DNA of 64,000 bases, taken from Bradysia coprophila. Taxonomy: Eukaryota > Arthropoda > Insecta > Diptera > Sciaridae. Positions 24,331 to 36,959 of the stretch are shown in pieces (positions within the stretch are counted from its first letter, which is position 1; each line of letters starts with the position of its first letter). Both the position numbers and the translations under genes were made by a program. The notes beneath the pieces are model-generated. The model was not told the DNA's origin. It did not search any database and saw only the letters and a list, made by a program, of their open reading frames with translations. The stretch is from positions 1,674,001 to 1,738,000 of the forward strand of contig NW_023503376.1 of assembly GCF_014529535.1 (NCBI RefSeq). The letters run 5' to 3'.

Positions 24331-25156
24331 TTTCTTATCGTATATGAGTAGTCTCTGCTGTTAGTTAACGCTAGTCAACTCTATCGACCTTAATGAGAAA
24401 GACCAAGATTTTGAACACAGTTCTCATACGTCACGATCACAGTCGTGATTCTCAAATACCAACTACTAGCGACACCCTCAAACATGGGTATACTCAAAAA
24501 ACCCATTTGCGGCTTAGGTGCTTGGAAAGTATCAGCTGTTCCACACATCTTATCCTATCCTAATCCTTCTGGTTCCCAAATTATACCAAGCTCGCTACAA
24601 AAACATGATCTCTAACATATCCTTTTTACAATGGATCGCTGCAACAAAACCCTGTCAGTGTGAATAAATACAAAGTTATAATGGAATGGTCAATTATTAC
24701 AGGTTTCGTTTCAATAACACAATAACAATATTTCTATTACCTTTCGTAACGTTTTTGTGGTTCCATTTTGTTGGCTACTTGCTAATGATAAAGGTGAGAT
24801 GTCATCTTAATTCAATAAATTTTCGTCTATTCGATTGATTCAAGACATGGTATAGTCGAAACGAATGCACGAACATGTCAATAAACCATTAATCATCGAT
24901 AATTATGTTGGAAACAAAAATTGGTTGGTTGGTTCGAACGGATCGACGAGATGGAATTGATTCATGCATTTTGTTATGAACACAAATTGAAAATAAATGT
25001 TTCGGTGTTTCTAAGAAGCGTTCGTTTGAACTTTGATTAAAGGCCAGCAGGTCATACAGTGTTTCTGAAAGCTAGCCGCATTTAATCCAATACAAAAATG
25101 TTATCGAAAGTAATCATCGTCAAGATCAACCAATTATACTTCAAGCAATTATGTCG

Positions 25157-25369
25157 TTAATCTGTTACAGACGGCTGTCATCTGTTATCGACAACGACAG
25201 TAATAATAAACGAAAAGCTCTGACTAAAGAGGTCTTATATAGCAAAAATCATGTTCAAAACAAATGAAGTAAAAGATTTCTGAAATCAATCTATGAAAAT
25301 CTTCGATCAAATGAAGTAATAGATCAGATAGTAAAACTGTTAATATGCTTGCTGCATGTGACAGGTTAA
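25157..25369. mobile_element. TTAA-flanked MITE (piggyBac-like), copy B
   Basis: TTAA stands at 25157-25160 and 25366-25369, with interior closely matching 18425-18630 ('gtcatctgttatcgac', 'aatgaagtaaaagatttctgaaatcaatct', 'gatcagatag'). A second, more diverged copy follows head to tail from 25366 to about 25530, sharing the TTAA. Confidence 0.75.
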
Positions 25370-25530
25370 TATGTTACGGACGGCTATCATCTGTTACTGA
25401 TACCGACGTCAGAACTTAATGACAAGTTCTGACTTATGCGGTCTTATTTAGAAAAGGGGTTGTCAAAAACGAAGTAAAACACATGAAATCAATATTTTGC
25501 AAATTGTTAGAGCAAGTGAAGTAATTGATC

Positions 25531-27660
25531 CGATCCGATAAAAATCTCGAATTAAAATTTAATCCCAAGAGAGATTAGGTCCAGTAAGTAGCTTTTCTAA
25601 GATTAGATTGTAATTCCCTCTAAAAATTAAGGAAATTAAAATTTTCTGTGGATCAAAATGATAATTGTGACAGACGACTTCACGTTTTTTTTCGTCACTG
25701 GTTCCACTTTTTGAATCATTTTTCAAAATAAAAAAGTTTTGCGGAAAAATGTCAACAAAAAATTGTAAACATTGCCAAGATTTCGAACCTTGGGACGCGA
25801 TTTTCGTATAAAATTTTCAAAAAGAAGTCAAATTTTATACCTCGAGTTATTTTTCTCCGTAACAGAAATAACTTAATGTAAAAGATTGACTGGTGTGCGG
25901 AAGGTCATTTTTCATTTCTGATTAAAATACACGTTTCCATTTAACATATTAATTTGACCACATCTTAAAATTGTTTGGATTTTGAACTAAGAGCTCGAAA
26001 GATTACAACGTAATTCCTCTAAGACCTAATGATTTGGGTTAAATGAAAGCAATGCCAGATGGAATTAAATTTTAATTCCAAAAAGGATTCGGCCGCGTAC
26101 TATTAATCCTTAAGAAATTGATATGATCTAAGTCCATATTTCTATCTGTGTAGGCAAACTGCTGCCTTTGAAAGAGCTATCATTTTAAATTGCTACCAAT
26201 CAGGACCTGCTAATTAACTTGCAGCGTAAATACTTGCTTCATGTCACTACATTTTCCACTCAACATAAATGTTTATTTTAAAGACAATGTTACAAGACCA
26301 AAGATCCATAAAAAATTTCCATTTCAGTACGAGAAGCAAAAACTATCGAGAACAAGGGACAAAACGTACAAGACGAAAAAAAACCCGCCATAAAAATCAT
26401 TATTGAATCAATTAAACATGATTTATTATCATTTATCTCTATTTATTAATCTGCGACGAAAAACAGCAAGGAAGCAAGTCTGTCTTACAGACAGATGTGT
26501 AAGATTTCATGTGGTTTTCGTTTTTCTTTATTTTTATATTATTAACATATACCGGGTAGTACTGTACAGTACACAGCATTCGTATAATAAAATAATGATG
26601 ATGCGATGTGCATCTTCTTCTCCTTCGTGCTTATTTCACTTTTTTCATCATATGCAGGTATAAAAGGTGGTATGCAGCATTTAGATAAAAAGTAATGTCT
26701 GGCACGCTTTTACATTATTTGAAATTCGATATGATTGTTTCGTTGGTGATGTATAGAAAATTGTAAAATAAACGAGAAATAAACTTCCTAAAATATGATT
26801 GCGGTCAGTCCAGGGGAAACTGGAAAAAAAAGGCGTGCTAGTGATCACATTTACCGTTTCTTTCCCACGCACAGAATGCTTTCAATCGGCTAATGAACCA
26901 AAATAAACGACGTTTACTACCAGAGAGAGCAATATTTCATCATTTAAAACAAACGTTAATTTTATAACGTTGTTCGTCCTATATATCCCACTGTTACCGC
27001 AACGTTCGAGTTGCACTAATGTTTAACCCCGAAACAAATAAATTGCCGTCGACTTTTTTAGATTCACCGTACGATAATCGAATACATAACAAAACCGAAA
27101 TCGTTAAATGAAATCTTCATCTTTCTTTTCGGATCAATTATGTTCAATCACGCAATCTAAATGATATGAGAATATTCGGATGATTTTTGTTTTTCGACTT
27201 TTGATGGGAATTTTTTTCGGCTTTTTTGCGACCCTTCTATTTTTGGGTGAGAATTTGGCTCATTTTGGGATAGGAAGAATATTTATTGGTGTCAAGAAGA
27301 CGATTGACTAAATGAACATCTGCATTATAATGCTGTCATGAGACTAGGAATTTTTTACTAGCGGAGGCATCGTATCTGACACAAAGGATTGATTGACGTT
27401 ACCCCTTACTAGTTTCAGTATTCATTTCACTTTATAAGGTCAATAGCTGTCGGTCGAAAATTTTATAGTCCTCCTCGCCTGCGACTCATATGCTGATTTA
27501 AAATTATAGATTCAAGGCTGCTGCTATAAAGTGTCCCTAGACAAGTTTTGCGGAAATGATTAATCCAGAACCTTCTGGGTCCTTAACTTTCATTATTTAA
27601 GAACAAAATGTTGTTTAAACCTTTTCACGCTATTCAATCGAAGGGTGGCGGGACATTTCC
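25531..27660. other. Intergenic; no gene
   Basis: AT-rich DNA with 'aattaaaatttaattcc' motifs (near 25550 and 26065, and again near 31083) that suggest small decayed repeats. I see no coding sequence. Confidence 0.4.
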
Positions 27661-29243
27661 ACACCGTCAATATCGTCAGGAACGATATTATCGTTTTTTT
27701 TGGATGATACTATCGTCTAAAAAACGATACTATCGTCTAAAAAACGATACTATCGTCTAAAAAACGATACTATCGTCTAAAAAACGATACTATCGTCTAA
27801 AAAACGATACTATCGTCTAAAAAACGATAATATCGTTTTTAGACGATAGTATCTTCCAAAAAAACGATAATATCGTTTTTTGGACGATAGTATCGTCTCA
27901 AAATCGATATTATCGTTTTTTAACGATACTATCGTCCAAAAAACGATATTATCGCCCAAAAAATTTTCATCCAGGACGATAATATCGTCTAAATTGAAAA
28001 ATTCTAAAATATTGTCTGGACGATAGTATCGTTTTCTTGTCGATATTATCGTTCAAAAAACGATATTATCGTTATCTGGACGATATTACCGTTCTAGAAA
28101 ATCTAATGGATATTTTCGTTTTCTGTGCGATATTATTGTTTTTTTAAACGATAATATCGTCCTGGGCGATATTATCGTTTTCTTAAACGATAATATCGTC
28201 CAGGACGATACTATCGTTTAAAAAAACAATAATATCGCACAGGACGATATTATCGTTTAGTTTTGGGTGGTAATATTGTCCAGGACTCAATTTTACTCAG
28301 AAGTGCAGCAAGAACCGAATTCTCTTCCAAAATATCGAAAAACAATTGTCAGAGGAAATCACCTACACATCAGTGTTTAAAAAAGGCGTTTAGTTCGTCC
28401 CTAAATAATTCATCTTTTTACGAAATGAATACCAACTTTGATTGTACATAAAAGGTGTTTTAACAAGCGATCCAGCCCATTGCCCCGGAGCGAAGCGGAG
28501 GGCCGCAATGCGAGCCGGGCGCCGGAACTGTGTCGGTTTTTTTTCTCGCATCGTCTCATAATTAGTCTGTGTAATTTTTCTATATAAAATTTAAATTTAC
28601 GGAACCAAATGAACCAATTTTTAATATATATTTGCCGTCTATAAAAAGGTGTTTATCTACAAGATTTTGTGTTTCGTCTTCAACAACCATCCAGAACGCC
28701 CAGGACGATATTATCGTCTAGAATTTTTATTTTAAATAAATTAAAAACGATATTATCGTCCTGGACGATATTATCATCTCAAATTTAAAAAAAGAAATGA
28801 ATTAAAAACGATATTATCGTCCCAAAAATTATCGCCCAGGACGATAATATCGTCCAAAATAACGATAAATTTGTTCAGAAAAAGAAAATAACGATAATAT
28901 CGTCCAGCGGATATTTTCATCCAGGACGATATTATCGTCAAAAAAACTATATTATCGTTTTTTGAACGATAATATCGTTTTTTAGACGATAGTATCATCA
29001 AAAAAACGATAGTATCGTCCAAAAAAACGATATTATCGTTTAAAAACGATATTATCGTTTAAAAACGATATTATCGTTTAAAAACGATATTATCGTTTAA
29101 AAACGATATTATCGTTTAAAAACGATATTATCGTTTTTTTTAAAATATGAAAATATTTTAAAATTTATAATTTTAGACGATATTATCGTCCTGGATGAAA
29201 TTTTTTTGGACGATAATATCGTTCCTGACGATATTGACCGTGT
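27661..29243. repeat. Giant foldback array of CGATA...TATCG palindromes with terminal inverted repeats
   Basis: About 1.6 kb is built mainly of ACGATANTATCGT palindromes spaced by short A or T runs. Near 27705-27840 a 20-bp unit (ACGATACTATCGTCTAAAAA) repeats about six times; near 29030-29130 a 17-bp unit (AACGATATTATCGTTTA) repeats about six times. The outer ends are inverted copies: 27661 onward reads ACAC, one variable base, then GTCAATATCGTCAGG, and the reverse complement of the right end at 29243 reads the same. A non-palindromic core of about 450 bp at 28260-28690 interrupts it. This is a foldback-type element or a satellite trapped in one. Confidence 0.85.
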
Positions 29244-31499
29244 AGTTATGTCGCCTCATCTCAATCGAAGTGGACAAATATTCCGCTGGCCACCATAATT
29301 CACGAGCTACGAGTACACATAAATCATCATAATACCTCTTTGGTGGTCGTTTGCTTCGCACTAACATCGAGTCCTTATTTTACGCAATATCATCATCGTC
29401 ATCACAACATTGTTAATCAGTCTGCATGATCAACGGAGTTGTCACTTTTTTTTTCGAAAATAAAATAAGAAAAATCTAATGTGAAAAAATGAATTGTTTG
29501 ATTATTATAGACAAAGGATTGCACATTTTTCCAGAAATAAAAAATAATTTTTATTTTATTTTCTCGTTCCATCGTTCGAAAACATTTGTTCGAATTATGG
29601 TTATAAAACCTCATAAGAGACCCTATTATTCTAAATGACAGCGAAAAGACATAAATATTTGATCCTATTATCATGGAGGTCCAACAATTTGATCGAAGAA
29701 TGACGCGAAAAAATAATAAAAAAGGACAAAAGGATGGTAGGATCAACAACACAAAATTTCTTTCTTCGTACGTACAATAAATAATGTTAAACAATGCAAA
29801 GGATTGAATAACAAAAACAAATGGAGAAGAAGAAAAATTTATGATTTGTTTTTGTTGTCGTTATCTGTTCCCGGGATTGATTTTAATATCTGTCTCACAT
29901 CGTGCCTTATTAATGCTTTCAGGATAGTTTATTCGTTCTTTTCTGTCTGTGGAAAATAGTTTAACTTGTTGACTATCTGATCTACTACTTCATTTGATCG
30001 AAGATTGATTTCAGAAATCTTTTACTTCATTTGTTTTGAACATGCTTTTTGCTATATAAGACCTCATTAGTCAGACCTTGTCGTTTATTATTGCTGTCGT
30101 TGTCCATTACAGATGACAAAACTGTCTGTGGAAGGTAATTTTCACTAAGGAAAGTAAAGCGGCAAGAAGCCAACAACGAAGGATTCCAGATCCAATCCAT
30201 ATATAACAGCTGTTATCTTCGTAATTTTTCCAAAAAATATTTTTGTGAAAAACTTTACTCAATCAAATTAAGATTGAGACAATTCTTTCACAAGCGTTCG
30301 TTCTTTCGCGGAGACGACTTTTATTCAAAGCAACTCAGAGATCCCTCTCACAGCTGTTGTACTGCATCCACTGCATCGACGTATATAATGATGACATCAG
30401 TTGTTAAAAAATGTTTTATTTCTATCCATCACTTTCCGCACGCGCATCATTCTCCTACAACACGTATTTATATATTAACTGCAGATTCCGTAATATTGCA
30501 TGTCATCCTTTTTACAATAAAAATTCCCATATACCACTGCATCGACAATATCAAGCCAGACAGACAGATAAAATGCAGATTTCTGTTCATTTTAAATGTT
30601 ATTTGAAGCCCCCTTTTTCAAACATTGGAAACAATAATAAAAAAGGAACGCAATAAAACTGTATACACACTGAACGAACATAGAACAATGTCAATAAAAA
30701 AATAATAATTTATTCATTAAATGGAAATTAATGAATATTGTTATATTTTGAAAAGAATTATTTAGATGCTAATCTGTCTAAATGGACTTGCCACTCTTTT
30801 ACAACAATAAAATAATTTTTTGTGAGTAATGAGTGTATGGTTATGACCGTCGGTTAATAAGCATTAATTTTACGAACGCTTACAGCATATAACACGAAGA
30901 ACAATTTAATTGAATGAGTGTAATTAAGTAGTCACAGTTTTATAACATTTGTTTAGTAGTTTCGTCATAAAAAAGAGATGAAAGTTTATTATCGAGAAAT
31001 ATGAAAGCGACAATTTTCCAAGACTACACATATAGAAACTATATCTTAATCTTTTAACAGTACGAGATCGAATCTTTATTGGAATTAAAATTTAATTCCC
31101 CGGAGGTTACTTTTTCGTTTAATCCCAAATCAATAGGTCGTAGAAGAATTGTAGTGACATCTGTTAGGTATTATTAGTATGGAAGGTTGTTTTATATCAG
31201 AAATGAGAAATATTTTTTTTAAATTTATCCAACGAGTTTTGGACCCTGGAACCTCCGGCAAACCAGCCGGCGATGAACTCCAGTCACTTTGTGACTCAAT
31301 TGTTTTCGCTAAAAATTTGTTTATAAAATGTTTTCCTGATAAAATGATGGCGTTCAGGCGCAGAATGCGTTACCTAAAATGATATCAGTTATTTTGGAAG
31401 TACAGAACTGGCGTCATATTTCACTTTTTTAAAGGTTATGACTGATTTGAATGATCTACTAATCTCAATCTCTCACTTTTACTTATTATTTTTCTTGAA
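29244..31499. other. Intergenic; carries a reverse TTAA-MITE copy (29961-30141)
   Basis: The segment 29961-30141 is a reverse-orientation relative of the TTAA MITEs ('gatttcagaaatcttttacttcatttg', 'tgctatataagacctcattagtcaga'), with TTAA at its left end and a decayed right end. The remainder is AT-rich with no gene. Confidence 0.5.
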
Positions 31500-31735
31500 G
31501 AATTCAAGACGCAAAAAGAAATGCGTCACAAATGGCAGATTTATGGTGTAGTGTAAACAACTGATTCAGAAAATTAGTTTTTAAAAATAACTAACTATTT
31601 CATTATAAGGACGATACGTCACAAGAAAAGCGCCATCTTGCGCCGATATCAATTCTTTTGTAAGTGGATAAAGGAACTTGCGTCACACTTAAAATGTAAA
31701 TGGTCTCTGGGCGATATCAGTTCTTTTGTAAGAGT
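31500..31735. repeat. Decayed member of the GCGTCAC foldback family
   Basis: The segment contains 'gcgtcacaaatggcagat', 'gccgatatcaattcttttgtaagtggataa', 'acttgcgtcacac' and 'gggcgatatcagttcttttgtaag', all of which match the arms of the foldback at 5729-6262. Confidence 0.65.
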
Positions 31736-31739
31736 TCGA

Positions 31740-32340
31740 TCATCGTCATCTTTTCGATCGGATCTTCATTAAAACGTATGACTTTGTAGACCAGTTAGTC
31801 CTAAACTCAGCTGAAAGACATTTGAAGACTAGCTCCCAATTGGGCGATTTTTGGTAAAAAGCAGGGCCTATTTTTGGAAATTTTGTCCAAAATTTCCAAA
31901 AAATTGCCAAAAACTGCGAACGTCCAAAAACCAAATTTTCGAACGATTTTGGCAACTGCTGAATCAGCCTTGCGTTTTAACTGACTCTCGATTATTTCTT
32001 GACACTATCAGGTTTCAAATGAAGACGAGTAAGATTAATTTGAAAGATGAGAGCGTCAACAATCAAACATAAATCATTGAGAGCCGGCTAAAACATAAGA
32101 CTGAGCTCCGGAGTTGCCAAAACAGTTCGAAATTATGGAAAAATTCGGTTTTTGGATGTTCGCAGTTTTTGGAAATTTTTGGCAATTTTTTGGAAATTTT
32201 TGGCAATTTTTTGGAAATTTTCGAATATACTTTGGGAGTAGTTGTAGTATGAACGAAGGCGGAAAAATCAAAAAAGTTGTACGATTTTTTTTAGTGGGTT
32301 TTAGTGCGTCTCGGCCCTTCACTAACGTAGCGCCATGATT
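31740..32340. repeat. Inverted repeat rich in TTTTTGGCAA units
   Basis: Arms at about 31865-31960 and 32110-32220 are reverse complements (for example CCAAAAACCAAATTTTCGAA against TTCGGTTTTTGGATG). The right end carries CTTCACTAACGTAGCGCCATGATT, as in the family at 1101-1300 and 7100-7332. Non-coding. Confidence 0.65.
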
Positions 32341-33726
32341 TTAATATTCCCCTCCGCAAGCGCTTATTACAATTAAATCAAAGATTCTCAGAGAGCTGCC
32401 TTGGTTTTTGTTTTCAGTAGCGCACCTTTTGAGAAATATTTCACTAAATTTAACTGGAAAACTCACTAAATTTGTTGAATTTTTTTTTTTGTGAAATTTG
32501 GTGAAATTTAGTAAAATATTTCAAAATATTCGGCTCTAATAGCTCGAAAGCTTGATATTTTCATGCTCGGATTGCATCATTGTTGTGGGGGTAGATATCA
32601 TGCTTTATTAAAGCCACTGTTCAAGTCATGATCAATAGAGCGTAACTATAACCATCCCAACAATTGTCATTCTAATTAGATTTTGCCTAAAGCGATTCCA
32701 CTTCGAATTCTATTTAAAAATAAAATTTAAATTGGAGAACCATATGCTTTCCAAAAATAGTATGCCACTTACCATTCTTATTTGATTATGCACCCTCTGC
32801 GCACCGTCCACCCTCTTGCAGCAATTAGATGTGTTACGCTATGCATACTTTCATATCTATATATGACAATTGATCGCGAATGCATCGTGTGCACATCTCT
32901 CTACCAGTTCCTTGTTTTACCAGAACATTTGTATCGATCAAAAATGCTAATTTCCAGCAATAATAATACGCATCTGGCGTATTAATTAAACTTTTTATAT
33001 TTTTCTATAGAATGCCTCTTCGTACACTTCCTCCTCTACAACTGCATTTTATTGTACGACTAGATCTATTTTCAATAAATCGACAGAATATCTCGACGAG
33101 GAAAATGGTATATTCACGACAAATATGTGGTGCACTCAATGTATATAATATTGATGATGGTGAAGGTCCGAAGCACGCGACTAAAATGAAACTAGTTTTT
33201 TCTGTGTCACAATGGTCACTTGATATTATAATGCATAAAAATCGCGCACCAGTTTACCATATACAATGTAATATATATATAGACACCACGTCCATTTCAT
33301 TTCTGGTTGTTGCTATTCAAATCTTTCATCTTTTCTGAATTCATCGTCTTTTAATCTTGAAATTAATTGAAAAATATCCGAAATATTTGATTTAAAACCA
33401 GCTTAATTAATGAATCCAATGGGGAGCCATTGACTGAATTATTTATGAGTCTTCGGCTGAAATGAATTATTCGGTCATCTGGAAGTATAATTATGCGGTC
33501 GTCGATACGTGCTAGAATTATTAATCGATATCGATTTTTGCAGCAAAAAAAGTGTAAAATATAATGAATGGCTTATCAATCCATCAAGACAAGAGAGCGA
33601 AAAAAAAAACCCGAAGGTAAATCGGTGTTGGGGCTGGTCATAATATTACGACAATTCAAAGTCATTGTTAATTGAAAAGGTAATTTATTGCTGCAAATAA
33701 TTCACCCATTAACTTACGGCTATAAA
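32341..33726. other. Intergenic; no gene
   Basis: AT-rich DNA downstream of the carboxylesterase gene with no supportable coding region. Confidence 0.4.
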
Positions 33727-33732
33727 TTTATT
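33727..33732 (-). terminator. Polyadenylation signal of the carboxylesterase gene
   Basis: AATAAA on the minus strand stands only 8 bases past the TAA stop codon. It is close, so the 3' UTR would be very short; other AT-rich hexamers further downstream could be used instead. Confidence 0.45.
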
Positions 33733-33739
33733 ATAAATA

Positions 33740-36700
33740 TTATCCAACCAAATTATTGCTGTTCAACGGACTATACTTCACCATTTCCTTGCTCCGTCTA
33801 CGATTGGGCAACGGAAACAGTCCATCCCAAATCGCATACCGTTCCGCATACATTTTATCTTTCATTTGATACTCTTCGCCCATATCCAAATAGTTGAACC
33901 GGTTCGGCAGCATTTGTCTCCATCGAATGTCTCTGATCACTTCATCGTTCAGTCGATTTGGATCGCTGCAAAACCGGAGAAATCATTTTTCTATTTCCGA
34001 AACCAAAACCGAATCATTCGAGCAGTACCCCCTCAATGCAAAAGACGCCCACATTCGGGTGAATCTTTCAACATGTAAATTTTCCGGGTCAGTTATTTTG
34101 AACATTTTCGCTACAGATGGGACCGCAAACAAATACAACAAGTCATCATGGTGAACCGCACCTGAAGACATACAAATTATCCGAGCATTAAATTTTGGAC
34201 GGTTTTTACCTTTTCATCAACTCAACAGAACAAGAACACTTTGTATGTTCTGTACATCTGTGAATGAACTGATTATCATGTCCCTAAAATAGATTGTCGA
34301 AATGTTTTGTTCCGGCGCTTTGTATGAATTTGAGTTTGAAAAGGAATACTTATCGCTTTTAAACCCTTGTGAAAACTTTAAACATTACCTTGGGTCTCGT
34401 GGAAGTCGTTATTTGGGTTTCCAGACGAGACGTCGACACACACGATTCACATAAAGTCACCCACTTTTAGCAAAGTAGAAATATTGAAAATCAACCCAAC
34501 ACTCACCATATGGCTTATTATCGGGATAATACACATGACTGAACCGTCCGACATAACTGTGTCGATAATAATAAACTCGTGTAAATGCTGCTGCCAGTTT
34601 TACGAATCGATGAACACCAAAGCCAACAACGCCGTCGGAGAAAAGCTAAAAAAAATTTTCTTTATTCAGAATTCGAATTCAGATTCGTTTCCCGATTTCG
34701 TATACATGACTTAGGCCAGCGAGTGATGACTGGTCATCAAAGAATGCCTCGTTCAAATACTCCTTCCGTAATTTGGCACTTATCTCCTCCGATCGATTGG
34801 TGTTTCGTTCGTACAAAAAGGAAATCGGCGCATAGGTCGAAAAATTCGAATCGAATTTCAGACGATCTTCGTCGCTCTTCAGAATAGCTAAAATCGACGG
34901 TTTATTTGGGACAAGGATCTACGAAACATTCCAATCATTTTACCAATTGCTGGACCAAGAAACTCATGTTCGGTAATGCCAGCAATGACTGGCACTCTCA
35001 TGAATCGTCCTTGACGCATAAGCTTTGTGGGATTTTCAATGAGGAACCGTTCCTGTCCAAAGTCTTTCTCAATCACTGGATACCAGATCAATATCGGATT
35101 GCCGTGGCTAAATTCGAACATATTGACCAGACTGTTCCCGAAGTCTCGTGCCGGTCTCTATGAACTCGTTCAGATTATCTTGGGAGTAGAGATGTGCGGG
35201 CCGCCCGAAATTCACCTACCCGATCCGGCCCAGCCCGGCCCGACCGGGCTTGGGTCCGGGTTTCAAAAATTAGTCGGGCTCGGGCGGGTTCGGGTTTCAA
35301 AAACAAAGATTCGGACCGGCCCGACTTTGTTCGTCTTTTAAAAAAATGTGAAAACTTGAAGAAAAATTTAAAGAAAATTTGTAGTACAGTCCGAGAGTAA
35401 GCTTCCTTTCACGTGTTCGATAGATTTGTGAGACTACATTATTATAACGATAGCTAATCGAACGATTTCCACTTGTTAGGCGCGCCAATTTTAGGTTTTT
35501 TCGCTCAATAAAAAATATACGGGCCGAGTCGGGCCGGGCCGGTCTTCACTACAAAATTCTCGGGTCGGGTCGGGCTCGGGCATTAAAAATTAGTCTGGGC
35601 CGGGCTGGGTCGGGTTTTGAAAATAGGTCGGCCCGCACATCTCTACTTGGGAGTTCAAAAAAAAATGTTCGAAAACAAGTACCGATTTCAAACAGTCCAT
35701 CATGTCATCCATGGAATCAATAGGACAATCTAGTATTTTGGCTTGACGCTCTGCAATTTCTAATTGATGTTTGGGTATCTTCCATTGAGCTGTCGCTGCA
35801 CCACCCATTATAATTGCTCGATGAAACAAGCCTGTGGAGAAGTTACTTAAAAGACGGAAAATGTTAAATGTTTATTTCAGTTACTCTTAGACATTGGTGA
35901 CACCATGTGCAAAGATGCAGCTACGGCTCCAGCAGAATAACCCATCAGAGTCACTAAATTCGGATCGCCACCAAACTGTGAAGCAAACAGTCATTTTGAC
36001 AAAATATTCACTTGTAAGCCCGCGAATAGTTTTTGTTCATTACGTGACTGATGTGATATTTCACCCATTTCAGCGCCAGTACTTGATCTTTAAAAGCAGC
36101 ATTTCCTGGATACTCAGACGTACCCAAACTCAACAGACCCAGCGAACCCAATCGGTAGTTCATTGTCACCAAGACAATATCACGATCCATTAAGATTTGC
36201 GGACCAGCGAAATTTTTACTCTGACCCGAAACACCATAAAATCCACCAGGATGGATGTAAACGATTACCGGTTTTTTAACGGTTGTGTTCGATGATTTTT
36301 TCGATATCTTAAATCAGGGTCAATTAATTGCAACTTATACCATATCATGCAGATCAATAGAACGGAAATTTACTTCATGCGTGTAAATGTTCAGTCGTAA
36401 ACAGTCTTCGGATACTTCAGTCCAATCATCGGTTGGTTGGGGGCACATAGGTCCATCGCGTGTGGCATCGAAAACTTTGTCCCACTGTTCAATAGGTTCG
36501 GGTGCCTAAACAATGTTTGGGAATTTTTAAATGGTTTTCTTGGAAGAGAGGAGATAAATGAAGGGAATATGAATGGCAGGTTCAACTAACTGACGAAAAC
36601 TAAACAAATTTCTAACAAAACTGCATATCGATACAGATATGCTGAGATAAAAACCGCTAACAACCTGAACCGCCGATCATTCTCTTACGAATCGCAAACA

Positions 36701-36959
36701 GTTCGTTTATTATCAACACAAAACTCACTTTGAATCGAAGATCACCGACTGGCGATTTCGCATATCTAATTCCACGGAATGCATAAAACAATTCCCCTAA
36801 TCGGGACCGTAGCACACTACCCCGCACATGACCCAATCCCGTAAGAACAACCGGTTCTTCGTACAAATCACTCGGTTTTGATTCAACACTGATCACAATT
36901 ATTGAAAAAACATACACGAATGTGCTGATGCAGCACCGCGGAATTAATTTACACCTCAT
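33740..36959 (-). CDS. Secreted carboxylesterase (alpha/beta hydrolase, type-B)
   Basis: Ten minus-strand exons join in phase to 586 aa: 36959-36729, 36505-36374, 36307-36044, 35975-35885, 35831-35683, 35157-34944, 34887-34706, 34645-34507, 34161-34029 and 33965-33740. A signal peptide covers about residues 1-27. Family marks are [33 protein letters not shown], the oxyanion motif HPGGF (140-144), [16 protein letters not shown] with nucleophile Ser223, GITEHEF with probable acid Glu354, and [11 protein letters not shown] with catalytic His472. The triad is complete, so it should be an active ester hydrolase, secreted or membrane-associated. It belongs with insect esterases of the venom-carboxylesterase or FE4 type; the substrate (xenobiotic, hormone or lipid ester) cannot be told. 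HPGGF replaces the commoner HGGGF. Intron 5 holds a hAT-type MITE. Length is normal for the family. Confidence 0.93.
35187..35645. mobile_element. hAT-type MITE in intron 5 of the esterase
   Basis: The element is 459 bp, with terminal inverted repeats TAGAGATGTGCGGGCC and its complement, and an exact 8-bp duplication CTTGGGAG at 35179-35186 and 35646-35653. An 8-bp duplication with TAGAG-type ends is the hallmark of hAT elements. The ends are GC-rich with repeated GGGC/CCCG blocks, against an AT-rich host. It lies between exons 5 and 6, so splicing is probably unaffected. Confidence 0.9.

Larger units (their letters stand above)
22905..25156. other. Intergenic; contains a tRNA-derived fragment and a candidate GCM site
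   Basis: Apart from the two short features listed separately at 23594 and 24254, this is AT-rich DNA with poly-T and poly-A runs and no supportable gene. Confidence 0.4.
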
